From: Calliphora vicina | Taxonomy: Eukaryota > Arthropoda > Insecta > Diptera > Calliphoridae | NCBI RefSeq assembly: GCF_958450345.1 | Contig: NC_088783.1 | Span: 22,571,701-22,635,700 of the forward strand | Direction of reading: 5' to 3' | DNA: 64,000 nucleotides | Shown: in pieces, positions 45,061-58,022 of the stretch | How positions within the stretch are numbered: position 1 is the stretch's first letter | Layout: each line of letters begins with the position of its first letter | Notes under the pieces: model-generated | What the model was told of the DNA's origin: nothing | Database searches by the model: none | Seen by the model: only the letters and a program-made list of their open reading frames with translations | Position numbers and translations under genes: made by a program

Positions 45061-46544
45061 CGACAAACCCGATTTTTGACAAAAACTCGATTTGAGCGAC
45101 CTCGAAACCACTTCCGAAATATCTGACAAAAATACTCTTCCCTAAAATAAGAAAAAAAACTTTTTTGGGACACACTAGTCTACATATCTATGTATATTGA
45201 AATACAAACAAATAGTAGAGAGTCCCTCTCTATTCCTCATTTAATCAGCGCTGCATTGTTTTTAACAGCACTAATAGAGTAATAACTGCAGTTATTGTAG
45301 AATTTTTTAATTGAAACTGTTTTACTTCAGTCTTATTTTTTTTAATTTGTATGGTATTTTAGTTACAGAAGACCTACATCTGAATTTATGATGTATTTTT
45401 TTTATTGTATTCTTGTTTTATTAGCTTCAAATAACTACTCTCATATTATATAGTATTTAGATGAAAGAAGAAATTTCACTTTTACTCTTATTACTTGGGC
45501 TTCCTTGTCTACAAATCTAAAAAAAGTATAAAAAAATTATAGTACTTACCTTTCTCTATAAAATACATATATTTTATGGATTTATTTGTTGTTATTGCTG
45601 GCTGTTTTGCAAACAGGTGTCAATGCGATAAAATTGAGTTAATAGTGTTGATGATGATCATCATGATCATAATAGTGTTGATCACGATGATTATGTTGTT
45701 TAAAATCTAATACCTAGGATGATTACAGATTTTGTTAACGTATGTATATTAAAACAATGTACATTGTACAAGTATCTTATAATATTTATTTGTAAAATAC
45801 AATATGAGTACAAATTTTTCAGTCATATTTATATTGTACATATGTAAATGTATTAATATCATTGCTTATAATTGGCTTATATTTATTTTAGCTGTTGATG
45901 ATTTGCAAAACATTGGATAAGATCCATTAACAATTGTTTTCTTTTAACACAAAAAAAGAAAACGAATAAAGTGTTAAGAAAAAAAACTTTAAGGTTTTAA
46001 TTTACCATCACAAATGGATGAATTAACAAGCAACAGCATCTTTACGCTGATGACTTTATTAACACTAACTATTAATAGAAGTAAACAAGAAAAAAATTGC
46101 GAAAGTTGAAGAAATATGCATAAAATATAGAAACATTTCAAATTTCAATTTAATAGAGGTTTTTGTCTTCAATAACGAAGACATCGCCTCTTTTCTAACT
46201 TTCGAAATAAAGACCAACTGACTTGGCTAAAACGCAGAAATTGTATTTTATCTCTAACGTGGGAAAAAATTAAGCGGTCTAAGAAATTTTTAATTAAGAC
46301 ATTTGGGCGAAATTACATTGTTAAATTGTAAAAGATTCTAAAAAGAAGACTGTGTGGTTTTCAATAATGAGCATTAGCAATAAGATCACTAAGTTAGACG
46401 TACGAACATAATATGATGATTATGGCAATTATGGTAACGGTAGCATTGGGGACGATTACGTTCAAGGCGCTGTTTACTTTCTTCAATTGTTTACCACCGG
46501 ACATTTTACCAGTACTAATTGTAGCCAACACTGCCGCTGAAGCA
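45061..46544. other. Non-coding DNA
   Basis: AT-rich; palindromic GATGATCATCATGATCATAA near 45650. No coding frame with support. Confidence 0.35.
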
Positions 46545-46652
46545 TGTAAACATAAAAACTCCCGGGGAGTTTTTTCCCTTTTCTTATTTTTAACATTGAA
46601 TTTGAGAAAAGGGGAAAAAATCCCAGGGAATTTTTATTCATAATTGGGCTGA
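46545..46652. mobile_element. Partial copy of the CAGCCCAATTATGAA MITE
   Basis: CCCGGGGAGTTTTTTCCC...GGGAATTTTTATTCATAATT...GGGCTG matches the right half of 27045-27170; the left terminus is missing or altered (ACATAAAAACTCC). Confidence 0.65.
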
Positions 46653-46744
46653 TCGACAACTAGGATTTAATAAAACCGATCATGCGTACACGAATCGGAG
46701 AATATCACCCAAATTTTTATTGGGTGTGGTATCTATCAATTAAA

Positions 46745-47941
46745 TTTATGATATTTACCAGATGAGATATCGTGAAGGGCTATCCTTATATTTGCTGATA
46801 GAAAGGAGGCAATTTAATCCATAGATAATTGTCAATAAAAGCCATGTGCCGCTTGGTTACCCTGACATATATTCCTGGACATTGGGAATTCGTAGTGGTG
46901 ATTGATTATCATGCTGAAGTCCATAACTACATTAAATTTCAGTGAGAATAGCCGCCATCGCCATATCTCCCCATATGGGAAACTGATAATGGAATAGAAT
47001 AAGATCCCACTTGCATCGAAAAAAATAAAATTCTGTCCCCATATGAATCTGTAGAAAAAGCGATTTATTATTAATAGTGAGGCTACATGAACTGCGACCC
47101 ATGGAATCTTTTGTGCAGCCCTTATTATTAGTCCAATTATTTTGTTAGATAAAATAACTAAAACATCACCAGCGGCCATTTAAGCACATCCAAATCATTT
47201 CGCTCTAGTCTTTGTGATCTTTGGTGATATATAAGACCGTAATCTCCGTTAAATAATCTAGTAAGCACTCTCAAATAGCGCATTCCAAGCGATAACAACT
47301 TTTGAAATCTACGTTTGGACAGAGTAATGAATCGTTTAGCCTACCTGAGTTCATGTTACCCCAATGTTTCACAAATTCCGATTCAACCCAAGTACGAATT
47401 CTGTCCATACCGTATCCTCGCAGCATACATGTTCAGATCAAATGAAATGCTTCCCGTATGGCCCTCATGAACAGGTACCCCGAACCGAGTTCATTCTACG
47501 CAGTCCATGACGATAAGGCGCAAAGTGCCGCCTGACTATATGACATAACAAAAATCTTAACGCCCCTTAATCTCCTTCTTAAACGCTCAGCAGAATATAT
47601 TAGGATGTTGGAAATTGGGTCCATAAACAACAGCCCCAATGTCAACATTGATCTGTTTGGAAGCATTGGCGAATCACAACTGATCGACGTTATTGTGCAA
47701 CCAAGTTTGATTTGACCACTGATTTCCTTTCAGGTATAAGGACATTAAAATTCCTGCGTAATACCAGGGTCCTTCTTAAAGATTCATAAATCCGCATGTG
47801 GCCAAACAGATCATCCAAATGACGTGAATTATGAAATGTTTTTCTACTGGTGATTCTCGAAAAATCGCCGCCTTTATTAAACCTTTAGTGAATTATGATA
47901 AGCCTTTCTACTGATAATTCTGGAGAGATCGAGTCCTTATA
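46745..47941. other. Less AT-rich, unclassified region; possible decayed gene or retroelement
   Basis: Minus-strand frame 47179..46832 is open for 115 codons (MAAGDVLVILSNKIIGLIIR start, hydrophobic), and a neighbouring minus-strand frame upstream (MRYLRVLTRLFNGDYGLIYH) is also coding-like, as if one older gene had been broken by a frameshift near 47180. I recognise no family. 47839-47940 belongs to a repeat also present at 51964-52070. Confidence 0.3.
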
Positions 47942-48960
47942 TCGGGGGTATAACTTAAAAATGCTGGATTTACCATCTATTACCGTATCTTTTAATAACT
48001 TGTACGTCATTTATTCTTACTTCAATAACATTATAGTCTAAAAACAAAGTTTTTTTTGCTTCGAATATGTCGAATTTTGTGCCAACAAAGCGTCATATTC
48101 GGGAAGTTTTGCTTTAGTTCTTTAATTTGAAAAATAGTGCCAATGAAGCACACCGATAGATCACCAAAGCTTACGGTGAATATGTAGCATCGTTTTCAAA
48201 GTGCGAGATATGATTTGTTCAGTTCAGAAGTGGTGATTTTGACACTGAAGACAAAGATCGCCCAGGCCAGCCAAAAAAGTTTGAAGACCATGAATTGGAG
48301 GTATTCCTCTACGAAGATTGTTGACAAACTCAACAAGAGCTTGCATTGGGAGCTACTCAATTAGGAATTTCAAAACGTTTGCAAGCAACAGAATTCATCT
48401 AACAGCTGGGAAATTGAGTAAGATTCAAATTGAAGTTGAAAGACCTTGAAAGACGATTTTGTATGTCTGAAATGCTATTTTAACGCTATAGAAGAAACTA
48501 ATTTTAGCACCGAATGATTACTTGCGATGAAAAATGGATTCAGTAAGAGATTGTATGTGAAGCCCGACCAACCAGACGAATCGATACCAAATCCAAATAT
48601 CAATGACGATAAGGTAATGCTCTGTATTTGGTAGGACCAAAAGGGTCCTATCTATTATGAGCTGAAATCTGGAGCGAGCATTGGCCAAAAAACGGCCAGA
48701 ATATGTGGCCAGACATGAAACCGTAATATTCCATCACGACAACGCTCGACCACATGGTGGAATATCTGTTAAAAAGTATTTACAATGGAGTGGTTGGGAA
48801 GTTTTGCCTCGATGCAGAACGCTCTATCTGGGATACGCTTCACTTGATTCGTTCTTGGCCTCAAAATATGAGCAGTTCTTTTGGATCGGAATCCATATGT
48901 TGCCTGAAAGATGGGAAAACTTATATTGTACAAATGTTTCAAAATAAAAGTTAAAAATAT
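47942..48960 (+). pseudogene. Nearly full-length mariner, transposase decayed
   Basis: Left end GGGGGTATAACTTAAAAATG corresponds to the 27445 terminus; the right terminus is absent. Broken frames retain SNFVPTKRHIR-like start (48068), the YELK block, MLCIWWDQKGPIYYELKS (48617-48670), FHHDNARPH (48733) and LASKYEQFFWIGIHMLPERW (48860-48925). Stops and frameshifts throughout. Confidence 0.8.
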
Positions 48961-50318
48961 GAAAAATAGTTTAGCTAACAAAAGATCTGTTTCTGATAAA
49001 AGGAAAGTTTAATATTTTTGATGAAGCTTACCTATAATTTATTGGTAGGATCCAACAACCTCGGTAATTTTCCAATTTTCAATAACAACCTAATAGTGAT
49101 CGTATTCGATATATTGATGTATCGATCATTCATGTTCTTTAGTTATTTAGACAATTCAACAAACTGGTGGACATCACTTATCGACTCTGCTATCTAAAAG
49201 GATCGAGGTCTACGAACACTCACGAAGTGAGGAAATTTAAAGGCCTTATTCATACTCGTAATACATTTTAAAATTTATCAAAAGGTTTATAAAACAATTT
49301 TTTATGAAATTTTGGTTTTATAAACCTTTTATAAATTTAAAAATGGTTTACGAATATTGGGATACAACTTGTATCTATTTAAAATCTGTGTTTTCCAACA
49401 TTCTGGCCTAAATATTGAAAATTTGTCATAGCTGAATGTAGGCAGCATTCTGAATTGTTTATATTGTTGGTTCATTTCTCTCAATAATTTTATAACTAGA
49501 TAAATTTTACCTTTCTATTTAATTGACCTCATAGCAAGTAGTTATGTATAAATTATAACAATTTACATTCCATAACAAATACGATATACAAGGCCTGTGG
49601 GATTTTTCTCGTTGGTTAGCAGCTAGCAAGCAGCACAAACAAACAAACCAACAAAGTGAAAAACAAATCTCCGGTAATTGTTGTATTAAAATGTGTAAAG
49701 TCAAAGTATTAATTAAAATTATGTCATATTTTACAAGTGGTTCGTTATTACTGTACAGGGTAACTAACTAACGGTGTGTGTGGTGCCTTTGTAGTTAATG
49801 TATCTATGTTATAATTAACAAAGCTGCTGACACAGCTGATGCTGTTTTTATTTTTTTACTCGCATTTAGGCTGAGACTGAGACTTAGGCCAAGTTATTAG
49901 TTTACAAAAAAATAATACACTGGTAATACAAACACATAATAAACTCATTTAAGCTGCTACTTATTTTTCCATTATAATTCATGTGAGAAAAAAAGTATGT
50001 AAGAAGAAGTAAAAACCCCAAGAGTGTCGGTTAGAGTCACACTATTTATTATTAGTTAATTTGTAGTGTTGGATTTAGACTCTCTAAGAAGAGGTGTTGA
50101 ACAAGTGTATGAGTGGTTATATGCATGTAGATTTATAGTTAATATTTATGTGGTAACTACTGTATTCCAACAGAGAGTTTCAGGAGGTGGTGTTAAAGGG
50201 TTATTTTTTTTTAAAGGAGACTGGTAATAATTTCCACCAATTGAATGAATTATTTGTTAAATTTCTTTAAAATTTATTTTTCAGCCAAAACAAAGTTTAG
50301 AATAACTTGGTTATTTTA
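48961..50318. other. Non-coding DNA
   Basis: No supported gene. 49255-49350 contains an imperfect inverted repeat (AAATTTATCAAAAGGTTTATAAAA / TTTTATAAACC...TTTATAAATTT). The remainder is AT-rich. Confidence 0.35.
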
Positions 50319-51690
50319 CTCTGTATCAGAATCTGATACTCTGTTCCAAAGTGAAGCGTATCCTAGAGAGAGCATTCTGCATCGATCAAAAGATTTTTCT
50401 GTGAGATTTCAGCAGCTCATAGTAGATAGCACCCTTTTGCTCCCACCAAATACAGATACAGTGGAGTCGGGTTAGAGTAAACACTTGATAATATGAACTA
50501 CTGGATAGTATGAACACACAAATTTTTACATTGGAGACTCTAAAGAGTGAACATCACCTACCTCTATAGAGTGAACTTTAGTTTTTTTTGCAAAAAAAAT
50601 TAAAATCAAAAGTTTTTATTTGTTATTTTTTGTCTACATGCAGTTCTGACTCTCATTAGTATTTTTATACCACTTAAACTAAGTTTCTATATTTTTTTAC
50701 AAACATTTTTTATACAACACCGTTATTTCTGTTTTGGTTTTTCTGAGATTTTTGACTTTTTTTGAACCTACTATTTTTATTGCTATATAAACCCAAAAAA
50801 TCTTTCTATAAAAGTTTAGCTAGAAATAATTAAAGATATGGACAATGGAGTGGGAGTTACAGGTCCTGCAAATAAATTTGGTGTAGCAAAGTCCACAATA
50901 TGGGGCATTAAAAAAATACAAAGTGGAATTCTATGCCACAATAAAAGTGCTATAAATAAAGAAAAACTTTCCGAAAAGCGGAATGTCCCAGCGTCGAAAA
51001 AATACTGCATAACTGACTTTTAAAGCAGCGATGTAAAAATTTGCCTGTCAGTGGAGAAATGCTTAAGGCAGTATCAAAAAAAAAAATACACGAGCAGTTA
51101 AACGATCAGGAGATTTCAATGCAAGCGCAGGCTGGCTTCAAGGGTACAAAGCAGAAAAAGTCATTGACTGGGCTGAGAACAATACTAAAGATTATGAAAA
51201 TATCTTAGTCTTACAAATTTCGTGATTTAGCAGTACAAAAAGCCAAAAGTACATGTCCCTTTATAAAAATATAATGAAATGTGCAATTTTGACATAAAAT
51301 ATTATGATTTTTTATTATTTTTTCAGTCTCGATAAAGTGAATTTATTGGATAAAGTGAACAGGCCTTGCATTAATTAGTTCACTCTATCCCGACTCCACT
51401 GTAATTACCCTAAAGCTTTGGTGTCGATTCGGCTAGTTGGCCGGGCTTCATATACGATCTCTTACGCTTTAGGTTAACGTAATGGATCCATTTATCATCG
51501 CAAGTAATGCAAAAATAATTTTCTTTTATAGCATTCAAGCATCATTTCGGACATGCAAAATCGTGTTTCAAGGTCTCTCAGCTTCAATTCGTATGGTACC
51601 CAATTTCGTTGCCTTTGGATGAATCCTGCTGTTCGCAAACGTGTTGGAATTGCTGGTTGAGTAGCCAACAATCTTCATCGAGTAATGGAT
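50319..51690 (-). pseudogene. mariner remnant split by a Tigger-like element
   Basis: Minus-strand relics: LLDEDC and EQQDSSKGN-like text (about 51590-51680), ITCDDKWIHYVNLKRKRSYM (51450-51510), PGQLAESTPK (about 51430), then after the insertion YLVGAKGCYLLYELLKS (about 50400-50455) and SMQNALS (50370). The two halves join when 50459-51401 plus one TA are removed. Confidence 0.75.
50459..51401 (+). mobile_element. Tigger/pogo-like transposon remnant, 943 bp, nested in mariner
   Basis: Ends CAGTGGAGTCGGGTTAGAGT and the inverse of CAGTGGAGTCGGGATAGAGT, flanked by TA (50457-50458 and 51402-51403). The interior encodes a CENP-B-like helix-turn-helix: IIKDMDNGVGVTGPANKFGV and AKSTIWGIKK (50823-50920), and after a stop NLPVSGEMLKAVSKK and SAGWLQGYK (51030-51145). 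The catalytic DDE domain is deleted. Confidence 0.85.
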
Positions 51691-52110
51691 TTGGATCTAC
51701 CATCTTAACGGTATATCACATAAGAAATTGTGCACGAATGCTGTCTTTCTCTTGGGAGATTGCGAGACACTCATTGGTTATCCATATCTAAGTATATTTC
51801 TGGACAGGCTGATGATCCTTCTGAACTACAGATCCCGTGACAACTTCAGCAGCTGTCACATCGTAAATCACTGCATAGGGGATAATGGTACAGATCCTAT
51901 TGGCAATTAAATATGGAAACATGAGATTAGCATTGATTCCGACAGTCCATCCCTGAACGACTTGGATTTCTACTAGTGATTCTGGAGATCATCAAAGTCA
52001 TAAAACCTTTAGAAACTTCTGATAATTCTTTCTACTGATGATTTTGGAGAGATGATATCCTTTATTTATAAGGCAATACTGTATGGTGCAATTAGATTAG
52101 AAAGTATTTA
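51691..52110. repeat. Unclassified repeat region
   Basis: 51964-52070 (TTTCTACTAGTGATTCTGG ... TTTCTACTGATGATTTTGG) has the same two-copy arrangement as 47839-47940, and its core recurs at 53675-53710. Element type unknown. Confidence 0.45.
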
Positions 52111-52930
52111 AAGTGTGTGTCAGTAAGAATGCACTTTTTCATTTTATTGGATTGATTGTAAAGAAGATTAATAATGGAATAAAATATCCGTTAAATGGCC
52201 ACAACGGCTCTGATGACAGGCCATTACTATTTTCATGATGTGGCTGTATCTCACCGCTGACGCGTTGGATCTCGGATTTGAACTCATCAATTGTTTTTGG
52301 TTTATTCGCAGTAACCAGAGATTTCACAAACCCCAAAGAAAAAAAATCCAACGGCGGTAAATGGTAGCCAGGTGATATCAGAATTTCCTGAGATAATTTG
52401 TTCAGGAAATCGTTGCTGATTGTTGCATGCGAAGTGTAGCAAGTGGCGTCGTCTTGCTAAAACCACATGTCGTCCAGATCCATGTCATCCAATTGATGCC
52501 ACAACATCTCCGTTATCATTGTGGGTGCATTTGTTTCTCATGTATTTCATGAGGATTTTCTGAGCCTTAAAATCGACAATTTTGTGTATTGACAAAGCCA
52601 TTCAGATGGATGCGCTTCATCGGAGAAGATGACTTCTTTCGAAAAATTAACATTGTCTTCACTTTGCTCCATTACCCATTGAACGAATTGCCGGTGCTTT
52701 CCATGGTTCCGCTGGTTTGAGCATCTGAGTGAGCTAAATTTTGTAAAAATTCGCTGCTTAGTGCTTCGTGAAATTCACAGTTGTTGAGAACAATGTCGAA
52801 TTTATGTTTTCGGGTTATCGGCGACACATATTTACAGCTGCAATGTTTTCAAGAGACCGAGCAGTACGTTGACGCACAGGAGTTTTACCACGTCATCCAT
52901 GTCCGAGTATATTGAACGTCTGTACTTTAC
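52111..52930 (-). pseudogene. Tc1/mariner-type element with decayed transposase
   Basis: Left end AAGTGTGTGTCAGTAAGAAT at a TA. On the minus strand, in several frames: FSKEVIFSDEAH (52620-52660, first catalytic Asp), LWHQLDDMDLDDMWF (52460-52515), DDATCYTSHATIS (second Asp), then PPLDFFSLGFVKSLVTANKP, KTIDEFKSEIQRVSGEIQPH (52230-52350). I associate this transposase type with the insect DUF4817-containing group. Many stops. Confidence 0.7.
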
Positions 52931-53299
52931 TTTTGATATAAAAGGTTAATGGCTACATCCAATAGGAGATCTAGTAGTGCTTTAGAAAGTATAAAACAAA
53001 TATCTATTGAGCGAATTTTCAAAGTTTTTCGCCTATTATGTTTAGGAGAACTCGCTATCTTACTTAAGCCTTCAGCGACTTACGATCGAACGTCTCTAAT
53101 TAACTTTCGATGTAAACGGTTATAGGATCATTCCAACAGGAAAGTCAGTAGACCGTCCACTACGGAGCTTAGTAAAACGTTGGACTCCAAATATTTAACA
53201 CGATTGGTTGTTTACCTTATTCTCCTTAACTTTAGAAAGTGCAGAGTAAATTTGTATTGGGAGAATTTTCAAGGTTATTTCGCTATTCTTTTCAAGGCA
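52931..53299. other. Unclassified, repeat-like
   Basis: No coding frame recognised. Text such as GAACGTCTCTAATTAACTTTC and GAGAATTTTCAAGG repeats loosely here (53020-53045, 53258-53275), suggesting old tandem duplication. Confidence 0.3.
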
Positions 53300-53800
53300 T
53301 TTGCAATATATTAAAATAAGAAATCTTTCATCATAAAGGAACTATAATAATGTGGTGGTTAATAGAAGAGCAAGATCGAACATGACTGTTTAATGGAGAG
53401 ATCGTATCCTTTATAAACTAGAGAAGTTGGTAAACCCTGTGTGTTGCGATTAGCTTAGAAAAATTACGATTAATGGGTCTTGCCGTTAGGATAGTCAGTA
53501 ACTCTACCGTAGAGCTTACATTACGAATATTAGTAAATTGCTGGACTTAACGTTGAACCATAACTTTCAAAAATGGATATTAAAATTAGAAATCTTTCAT
53601 CATAAAGGAACTCTAATAATGCGATGGCTAATAGATGAGCAAGCCCTGAACATGACTGTTTCATGTATAGATCATCTTTCTACTGATTATTCTTGAGAGA
53701 TCGTAACCTTCAAAAACTAGAGAACTTGGTAAACCCTGTTTGGTACGATTAGATTAGACAAATCTTAGTAAATTGTTGGACTTAACTTTGAACTTTCGAA
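53300..53800. repeat. Direct duplication, about 270-300 bp unit
   Basis: AGAAATCTTTCATCATAAAG starts both units (about 53309 and 53590); GAGATCGTATCCTTTATAAA, CTAGAGAAGTTGGTAAACCC, GCGATTAGCTTAGA and ATTGCTGGACTTAAC recur in order in each with about 80-85 percent agreement by eye. Confidence 0.7.
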
Positions 53801-54773
53801 AATGCTTAATGGGTGAATTCCTTTGACTTTGGCTCACCAAGATTTGGCCTGATCTTTCAGCTGATTGGTGTTAACACTCAATTTAAAAGATCATCTCATA
53901 ATGAGAGCACCTGTAACCATTTGGCATCATTTGTTGAGTGCTAAAGCTGGGTGCAGATTATAGCGTGTGGCAATTAATTCACACAATATGTTGCAGTTAA
54001 TCACCCCAACCAACCGCTAATAACAAAAACAAAATAAAAAAAAAAACTATATACCCACAACATTATTATTGTTTTGATTTGTTTTTTCTCGAAAATTTCA
54101 TAACAAATGTCTTGTGGACTTGTCGGTTTTAAGTGTTTGTTTGTTGGGCTGTCTGAATCCGATGATGATCTACGGAAGGGAGTGAATGAGTACGTTTGCG
54201 TGTGTCTGAGTGTTTTTTTGTATTGTTTTAATGACTACGCAGTCAAAACATTTAACATGATCAAATATTGTTTTATTTATGTGTCTTCTGCTTTGTTTTT
54301 GTTAAATAATAGTTTGATGGATGATGTGAACAACTGCATTCAAAAAAAAGTTGCACAATTGTCGCCTCTTTTTTTCATTATTATTATTATTTTTTTTTGA
54401 GTGGAAAAATAATAGAAAGAAATAATAATTCAATTTCATTTCATTTTAGAGCAAGTGAAAAATAAATTACTTTTAATCTAGCTCAATCAAATGATATGTA
54501 CTCTATAGCAAGTAGGGTTTTGTAATAACGTAGAAAGGTATTAATTTATGATATAATTATTTATTTTTAGAAAAAAATACTTTCGGATTTCTCATGCTGA
54601 AGGTTGGTTCATACTATTTAATAGTTTGAAGGAAAAAGTTCGACCACAACAAAAATGATATTTCACTTTCATTAAAAATGATATTAAAGTTAATTATTAT
54701 TATATTGTTACAAAATTGCACTATCAATTTACCAGTTTCCATATCTATCATCTTTTGTATATATTGCCATTAG
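53801..54773. other. Non-coding DNA
   Basis: AT-rich. Nothing supported as a gene. Confidence 0.35.
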
Positions 54774-55800
54774 GGTTTTTATCCCGGGAATTTTGCCAAT
54801 TTTTCAATTCCCGATTCCCGGGATTTTTAGTCGGTATTGCCGGGAATTAAAAACTGACAAATCTACAAAGGAAACCAGTTAGAACTATATTTTTTTTTTT
54901 TAAAAAAGTGAAAAGTTTTTTTTACAGTTTTTCTTTTATATCTCGGCAATAATAGACCGCTTATTATTTTTATTTATTTGGGGTTTTTCGAATGAACATT
55001 TAAAAAAGCATATGGAAAACTTCACGATCTAGAAATTAAGGTGAATAATCTTCAATGCTAAGATTGACCGGTGCGAATTATTCCAGAAAACACTAGTAGA
55101 ACAAAGGCCCCTAATTTTGATGTCGGCACACCATTTGGTATTTTCAAGTATAGAATTGATTTTGGCCTTGAAAGAATACAAAGCAATAGTCCTTGGTAAC
55201 AATGACTGCATTATAATGAGTGTGTTTTGCAGATAAAAAATCACCTTTGAATCCAATAATTTGGAAATTTTCGAGATCAACATAAAGTTATCTCTTAATT
55301 AGTCAGTTAAATATATTGAATTCATTCATTTTACTAAAAGGCTTAAGAAATTTTCTTTCAATTCATTTTGAAAATGATTAAAAGCTAAATAAAACTGAAT
55401 GATGAAAAAACATTTTAACTCAATTTGTAGTAGATTGGAATCAACAAAAATTTAATCATTCAAAGTTTGAATAAATTCTGTTATTAATTAACTTCAAAAT
55501 TATTTCAATTTAAATGAAGCTTTTGAAGGAAGCTAAAGAATTAGATATTGGTAATGGATTTATGAATGAAATTTTTTAATTACGGATTACGATTTTAGTG
55601 AATTAAGCTCAAATTGAATTAATTAATACGAAACTCTATATATAATGATTATAACACTAAGTTTTTATATGAAATTTTGATATAATATTCATAGTTTACA
55701 GTATTAGTATATATTTCGGGAATAGCTGGGTACCCGGGAATGTAGAGAAAAATTTTACCGATTCCCGGGAATCTAAAAAGGTCGGGAAATTAAAAACCCT
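54774..55800. mobile_element. hAT-like element with TAGGGTTTTTA ends and CCCGGGAAT palindromes
   Basis: Left end TAGGGTTTTTATCCCGGGAA, right end GGGAAATTAAAAACCCTA. Flanking 8-mers ATTGCCAT and ATTGTTAT agree at six positions, suggesting an 8-bp duplication. The interior is AT-rich with a short minus-strand frame (55283..55029) of no recognised family. Longer relative of 22271-22565. Confidence 0.65.
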
Positions 55801-57982
55801 AATTGTTATAAGTAGATACTTCATTTTATTAGCACTAAGGCTGCTGAAAGCTCTATAAATAGAACATTCTAGTTTTGTCCGTTAGATAATTCATAAAAGT
55901 TCTAGAAGATGGCACGTGTATATATAGTATATAGTAACAGCAATTTGCATTGACATAGGGGCTGTTAGAGTTAACATCAACTGTATTACCAGTGTATTAA
56001 TATTAATTATAAAGTGTGTGTATTAAAATAGAGTGACTTTTATTTAAATTGTTGTGTAAATTTAAATAAAGAAAGATTTGATACAAATTTTAAACAACTA
56101 ATCGCTATTATTTAGAATTAAATTTAAATAAAGAAAGATTTGTTACAAATTTTAAACAACTAATCGCTATTATTTAGAATTAAAAGTTTCCGTCGTTTTT
56201 AAGAGGTAAAAACGTAACAATATTGTTTTGCGTTGCTGGCTCTTACAAAAGTCCTGAAAGATCAAATAAACATTTGCTGAAAATATCTGTTATATATATT
56301 TCTTCAAACATTTGAACAATGTGAAGGGTTACATTCACCTAATTTCTTCATGTTACAAACACTTGCAACAACTCAAATACTCCTTATACAGTAGGGTATT
56401 TCAATACTATAAGTTCAATTTCAATGGCTTCTTGTAACAAATAAGTGGCATAAAGATTTCGTTGGTATGATTCAATTTGTTTCAACTTTTACTTTTCATT
56501 ATTTAAAGCTTAAAAGTAATATGGAAAAAATTAAATAAAATAATACAAAATTGCAAAAAAAAAAAAAATATTGCACTTTACCAAAAAATGAAGAAATTAT
56601 TGAACGATTTTATTTTTATTATTACTTTTTTTTTTGGTATTCAATGAAAACCTAAAATCTCCTTGCTGTTATTATATTTTTTTAGCAAAGTCATAATTTG
56701 CATAGATGATCAGAGCGCCGTTGAACCTTTAAGTTGTTTTTTTTTTCTTCTCAATTTTCCTTATAAACAAATGGCGGTATTTTTCCATTATATTGTTTTT
56801 TGTTTTTTGAATTTTAGTTTTATTTTGTTAGTTTCTTGTAGATTTTTCCGGCTGGACGACAAACAAGTGTCGCACGTTTTCATGTAATATGGCATCGGGC
56901 GTGTTTAGAGTTCAAACATTTGACAGAAGCTATTTTTAACGAAAATATTTACCGCAATCCACAAAATAAATTGAAATAAAATATAATAAAATAAAATAAC
57001 TAAAAAAGGCTTTTGTTTAAGATTTTTTTCACTACAAGTTCATTTGTTCGTTCGTTCGTTTGTTCCTTCATTTATTTACTTTCTCTCTCATTTGTCGCAT
57101 GCCTGCTTCTTTTTGTTTCTTATTTTTTCGGCTCTGGCCGTCCTACCATATGATCGTTGTGGACACGTTGCTGCTGCAGCAGCTTCTTATTGTCGCTGGT
57201 GTTGTTGCTGCATTGACTTTGTGTGGCAATTCCTAGTCACGCCAGAAATAATGTTTTTATTGAAAAGTTCCAATAAATTCCATTTGCTTTGTTTTTATTT
57301 GGTTTTGTATTTACTTTAAGGGGGTATTTCCTTTTATTTACTCATTTTGAAATTCAGCCGAAGATAGTTTGAAAGATTCGGTTTGAATTTGTGACTTACA
57401 TCGTAATATTGAAGCTAGATCATTTTGTTTTGTTGCTAACAATATTCCAAACCCAGGATTCGCAATCACTCTAAGGAAAAAATACTAAAATGGAACTAAA
57501 CTATCACTATTTGATAGTTTCAAATATCTAAGAATCGTTTTGGCCAATAAGTTATATTAGAACTTGAACATTAGAGTCATTGACACTAATTGGGGCGTAA
57601 ATCTCAGGAATTTCAAATGTTTAATTTTGAAGGTTATCGAATCTATGCTGATCATGTACAGGATAGATTGTTTCCATGTTAAGAAAATTCTGAGAATAAC
57701 GACGTATTTATTACGGGAGCTATGAGGTACTCCTATGCTTTAGTTCAGAAGAAATTTTGGATCATTTGTCTGCATAGTACTTGAGAAGGGCACCTAGAGG
57801 CTGTCTGTGTCAGACGACCAAAAGAGAACGACGATAAACGAGCAGCCTATTGGCTCAGTTAGCAGCGGAATGCCTGGCATATTTCTAATTGCATTAAGGT
57901 ACCAAAAAGGGATATCTAATGTTACTTTTACGTTTTTCAAATGTTACTTTGACATGTGTATATGTATACATGTGTATATGTA
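55801..57982. other. Non-coding DNA with one small tandem duplication
   Basis: 56061-56184 is a direct duplication with a 62-base period (TTTAAATAAAGAAAGATTTG ...). The CTG/GCA-rich stretch at 57160-57215 is simple sequence. No gene recognised. Confidence 0.4.
56061..56184. repeat. Tandem duplication, 62 bp x 2
   Basis: Two units beginning at 56061 and 56123 differ by a single base (GATACAAATT vs GTTACAAATT). Confidence 0.95.
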
Positions 57983-58022
57983 TACACAAAGAAAACAGAT
58001 TCGTAGCAACCGAATTTGTTGG
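57983..58022 (+). mobile_element. Solo end of the 22667 MITE family
   Basis: TACACAAAGAAAACAGATTC then GTAGCAACCGAATTTGTTG matches the left end of the 22667-22913 MITE. No right end follows. Confidence 0.7.

Noticed and set aside
57044..57319. 91-codon + strand ORF
   Set aside because: T-rich with CTG/GCA simple repeats; no domain, no splice sites of quality.
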